A DNA stretch of 9,179 bases from Hyphomicrobiales bacterium (GTDB lineage: Bacteria > Pseudomonadota > Alphaproteobacteria > Rhizobiales > Beijerinckiaceae), in contig JANYDZ010000165.1 of NCBI GenBank assembly GCA_025363375.1, positions 1 through 9,179 on the forward strand, read 5' to 3'. Shown piece after piece: positions 6,960 through 9,179 of the stretch. The notes under the pieces are model-generated. The model was not told the origin of the DNA and did not search any database. It saw only the letters and a program-made list of their open reading frames with translations. Position 1 is the stretch's first letter; each line of letters starts with the position of its first letter. Both the position numbers and the translations under genes were made by a program.

Positions 6960-7895
6960 TCACGCTCCGCCGATTTCAACGACGCCGCCGGGACGCGTCG
7001 GGTCAAGCCGGAATTCCGGTGTTTTGCGCGCGCGGTTTTGCCGCTTCACCCAGGCCGTGTCGCGCAAGGCGCGTTGAAAAGCGGCTTTCGCCCAGAACGC
7101 GGGGCCTGTCGTCGCGGCGCCTTGCGGGACCAGACCAAGCTTCGAGCGCAGGATGGCGTTGGCTTTGACGACCATGTGCCGGCGGCGAATGTCCCGCGTA
7201 AAATATTCCATGGTCATGGAAACATTCAAGCAATCGTGATTGTCGACGCGATGCGGCGCGTTGAGCGGCCAATGCAGCATGTCGCCGGGCTCGATGTCGA
7301 AGACGACCGCGTGTTCGTCGTACCAGTCCTCGAAGCGCATGTTGAACTCGACGCCGGTGAGGTTGATGCGTTCAATGCATTCCGGCGTCTGAAACGGCGC
7401 GGCGTTGGGATAGACGTAGACGCGTTTGGCGCCGCGAATTTGCCACAGGGACTGGCCCGGCAAATCGGCGTGATAAATAGTCCGCGACAACGGCGAGGAG
7501 ACCAGCAGGCCAAGCGTGCGCGTGAAGGTGCGGAACTCCGGCATGTGGCCTTCGAGCTCTTCAAATATGTCGTTCATGAGTTCCGCGTAGGCCGGGGCGA
7601 CCACGGGCAAGTTGCGCATATTTATCCAGACGCGCCCCAGGGCGATCGCCTTGAGAATGGCTTCTCCCGAAAGTCCAGCCGTCTCGCCTTCGCGCCAGGC
7701 GCCGCCGGACGCGCCGTTTCCGCCCCATTCAACAAGGCTGTAATGCTCGCGCGGCCAGGATTCGACGAGGCGACCCAGGGCCGCGTCGCTGAAGAGCTCG
7801 TGTTCGTGCAGTCGATGCCGCAAGCGTATGGGCGCATTGCCCCAAAGTTCGGCGTGACGGCGCTCGAAGGACGTGAAGATGGTTCGGGGTTGCAT
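6960..7895 (-). CDS. JmjC/FIH-like (cupin-8 type) putative Fe(II)/2-oxoglutarate oxygenase
   Basis: Cytoplasmic protein of 311 residues with a JmjC-type cupin barrel. The metal-binding motif His-x-Asp is H142/D144 (codons near 7472-7464) and the distal ligand is H215 (7253-7251) in PGDMLHWPLNAPH. Lysine 157 in QIRGAKR lies 13 residues after D144. In human FIH the 2-oxoglutarate lysine K214 lies 13 residues after D201 in QIKGYKR, and PGD precedes the distal His at the same distance. All four positions therefore match an active Fe(II)/2-oxoglutarate hydroxylase. There is no signal peptide or membrane segment. The N-terminal 100 residues resemble nothing I know, and the C-terminal 70 are basic. 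ATG 7895 has only a weak CGGA ribosome site; GTG 7916, overlapping the upstream stop as GTGA, would add seven residues. The frame stays open back to 8798 across the transferase gene, which is compositional. Substrate unknown: a protein, sugar or lipid-linked intermediate is possible. Confidence 0.8.
   Translation of the reverse strand: MQPRTIFTSFERRHAELWGNAPIRLRHRLHEHELFSDAALGRLVESWPREHYSLVEWGGNGASGGAWREGETAGLSGEAILKAIALGRVWINMRNLPVVAPAYAELMNDIFEELEGHMPEFRTFTRTLGLLVSSPLSRTIYHADLPGQSLWQIRGAKRVYVYPNAAPFQTPECIERINLTGVEFNMRFEDWYDEHAVVFDIEPGDMLHWPLNAPHRVDNHDCLNVSMTMEYFTRDIRRRHMVVKANAILRSKLGLVPQGAATTGPAFWAKAAFQRALRDTAWVKRQNRARKTPEFRLDPTRPGGVVEIGGA
6965..6968 (-). promoter_or_regulatory. Ribosome binding site of the GNAT gene, inside the upstream gene
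   Basis: On the - strand GGAG (6968 to 6965) overlaps the last codons of the JmjC-like gene and lies 12 bases before ATG 6952. Spacing is at the long end of the usual range. With the 7-base gap between stop and start, it suggests translational coupling, and it is the reason for preferring ATG 6952 over TTG 7006. Confidence 0.5.
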
Positions 7896-7912
7896 CTTGT
7901 TGATCCGTGGCT

Positions 7913-9179
7913 TCACAGGGCGTTGCGATAGGCTTTGCGCGAGAACACAGTTAAAAAGAGAATCTTGAGGTCCATGAGGAGGGACCAATTGTCGATATAG
8001 AAGAGGTCGTGCTCCACACGTTCCCTCATCTTGTCGTCGGTGGAGATGTCGCCGCGCAATCCGTTGACCTGCGCCCAGCCGGTAATCCCCGGCTTGACAT
8101 TGTGGCGCCTCGCGTAAAGAGCGATCGTGCGTTCGAACTGCTGGTCGTGGGCCAGGGCGTGCGGACGCGGGCCCACGAGCGACATGTCGCCGCGCAGGAC
8201 GTTCAGCAATTGCGGGAGTTCGTCGATGTTGAGGCGGCGCATGAAGCCTCCAATCTTCGTGACGCGTGGATCGCCCTTTCGCGCCTGAACAAGGAAGCGA
8301 TCGTCCTCCATGGTCGTCATTGAGCGGAACTTGAATATCCGGAACGGTTCCTGATTGAATCCGTAACGACGCTGACGGAAGATGACGGGTCCCGCGGTGT
8401 CGAGCCGGATCAGCGCCGCGACGCCGATGAAGAATGGCGCGAGCAAAACGAGCCCAAGGCTTGCGCCGACGATGTCGAGCGCGCGCTTTTGCACAACTTC
8501 GAATGTGTTGAGAGGCCGGCGGGCCAAATTCAGGCTGGCGATCGGGCCCGTGCGTTCGATTTGCACGTCGAGAAACCGGTCGAGCACGCGTTCGGGGCCA
8601 AGGTGGATTGAAGCCGGCACGCGCAGGAAAGCGTTGACGCAGGCGTCGATGGTTTCCTTCCGCGACCAGGGCGCGAGAATGAATATGTCGTCGGGACGCA
8701 GCATGCGGGCGGAAGCGGCGGCCAGCGCAAGGTCGTCGTCGATATCCTCGTCGCCGCGCAGCACGGCGGCGGCGACGATCCGCATTCCGAGCTTCCATGG
8801 TTCATATTGCTCGGTGAAACGCCGCATGTCTTCTTCGAAGCCGACCAGGAAAATGCGGCGCGCGCTGATGGCGCCAAGTCGCGCGGTCCCGTTCACGAAC
8901 TGAACGAGAATCGAACGCCCGGCCGACACGCACACGTAGCCGGCGACGTAGAAGAAAATCATCGCGCCGCGCGAGGCCTCCGTCGTGGTCTTGCTGAGAA
9001 AGGCCAGAATGAGGGCGCTCAAAACGGCCAGGTTCCAGAGGTTGAAGCAGCTCTGGAGATGTCCTTCAAAGGCGTAATAACGCGTCATTGTATATTCATT
9101 GCGCATGATGTTGGGGACGAGAAACAGCGCCGCTATGATGCAACCGTTGCGGAAATGCTCGTCCAGCAGGCCCGGCGCC
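7913..9179 (-). CDS. Polyprenyl-phosphate sugar phosphotransferase, WcaJ-like (5' end missing)
   Basis: Membrane enzyme that transfers sugar-1-phosphate from a UDP-sugar to undecaprenyl phosphate, the first step of exopolysaccharide repeat-unit assembly. The frame is open past the ATG at 9106 to the window edge and encodes a hydrophobic stretch there (IIAALFLVPNI), so the gene starts outside; about 421 residues are visible against roughly 460-510 for the family. Numbering from Met 9106: membrane helices at about 22-38 and 48-66, a Rossmann-like cytoplasmic domain at about 80-190, the re-entrant helix before the catalytic part at about 208-235, GPVIFRQRRYG (239-249), FKFRSM (258-263), the catalytic Asp-Glu pair in NIDELPQL (293-300; D295, E296), and VGPRPHALAH (311-320). 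The GPRPHALAH form is typical of the undecaprenyl-phosphate glucose phosphotransferase (WcaJ/PssY/EpsZ) group, so glucose-1-phosphate is the likely sugar. It is the first gene of the cluster seen here, 17 bases before the JmjC-like gene. Its promoter is outside the window. Confidence 0.92.
   Translation of the reverse strand, partial: APGLLDEHFRNGCIIAALFLVPNIMRNEYTMTRYYAFEGHLQSCFNLWNLAVLSALILAFLSKTTTEASRGAMIFFYVAGYVCVSAGRSILVQFVNGTARLGAISARRIFLVGFEEDMRRFTEQYEPWKLGMRIVAAAVLRGDEDIDDDLALAAASARMLRPDDIFILAPWSRKETIDACVNAFLRVPASIHLGPERVLDRFLDVQIERTGPIASLNLARRPLNTFEVVQKRALDIVGASLGLVLLAPFFIGVAALIRLDTAGPVIFRQRRYGFNQEPFRIFKFRSMTTMEDDRFLVQARKGDPRVTKIGGFMRRLNIDELPQLLNVLRGDMSLVGPRPHALAHDQQFERTIALYARRHNVKPGITGWAQVNGLRGDISTDDKMRERVEHDLFYIDNWSLLMDLKILFLTVFSRKAYRNAL

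Noticed and set aside
6870..7931. 353-codon + strand ORF opposite the JmjC-like and GNAT genes
   Set aside because: Shadow frame: the opposite strand encodes proteins with recognisable catalytic motifs, and this one has none.
7896..8798. N-terminal extension of the JmjC-like frame by about 300 codons
   Set aside because: It runs through the catalytic half of the phosphotransferase gene in another frame. The translation is Arg/Pro-rich with no motif, and the JmjC homology lies wholly after 7895.

Overview
The window is GC-rich DNA (roughly 60% or more by eye) from an alphaproteobacterium, most likely a member of the Hyphomicrobiales (Rhizobiales). This rests on codon bias and protein style, and on a near-ideal CtrA-type site (TTAA-N7-TTAAC) upstream of prfC. 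Genus cannot be fixed from the sequence alone. The window holds six protein genes, two of them cut by the window edges. I see no tRNA, rRNA, insertion sequence, CRISPR array or phage gene.

Left part, + strand: the C-terminal three quarters of an MdtB/MdtC-like RND efflux permease (1-2316). It is followed by a 341-base intergenic region (2317-2657). That region carries a 16-base perfect palindrome, a 9-bp stem-loop, a possible 8-codon leader ORF with a good ribosome site, and the CtrA-like box. Next come prfC, encoding peptide chain release factor 3 (2658-4238), and after a 95-base gap a bifunctional mannose-1-phosphate guanylyltransferase / mannose-6-phosphate isomerase (4334-5749), which makes GDP-mannose.

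Right part, - strand, convergent with the GDP-mannose gene and only 33 bases from it: a compact three-gene cluster transcribed right to left. First is a polyprenyl-phosphate sugar phosphotransferase (7913 to beyond the right edge), which would load the first sugar of an exopolysaccharide repeat unit onto the lipid carrier. Second is a JmjC/FIH-like protein (6960-7895) with an intact His-x-Asp...His metal triad and the 2-oxoglutarate lysine at FIH spacing. Third is a CelD/BcsL-type GNAT-like acyltransferase (5783-6952). Gaps of 17 and 7 bases suggest one transcript whose promoter lies outside the window.

Read together, 4334-9179 looks like the edge of an exopolysaccharide locus: nucleotide-sugar supply on one strand, and chain initiation plus two possible modifying enzymes on the other. 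The RND pump and RF3 are housekeeping or accessory neighbours with no evident functional link. The least expected items are the predicted 2-oxoglutarate oxygenase between a chain-initiating transferase and a GNAT enzyme, and the CtrA-like box in front of a release-factor gene.
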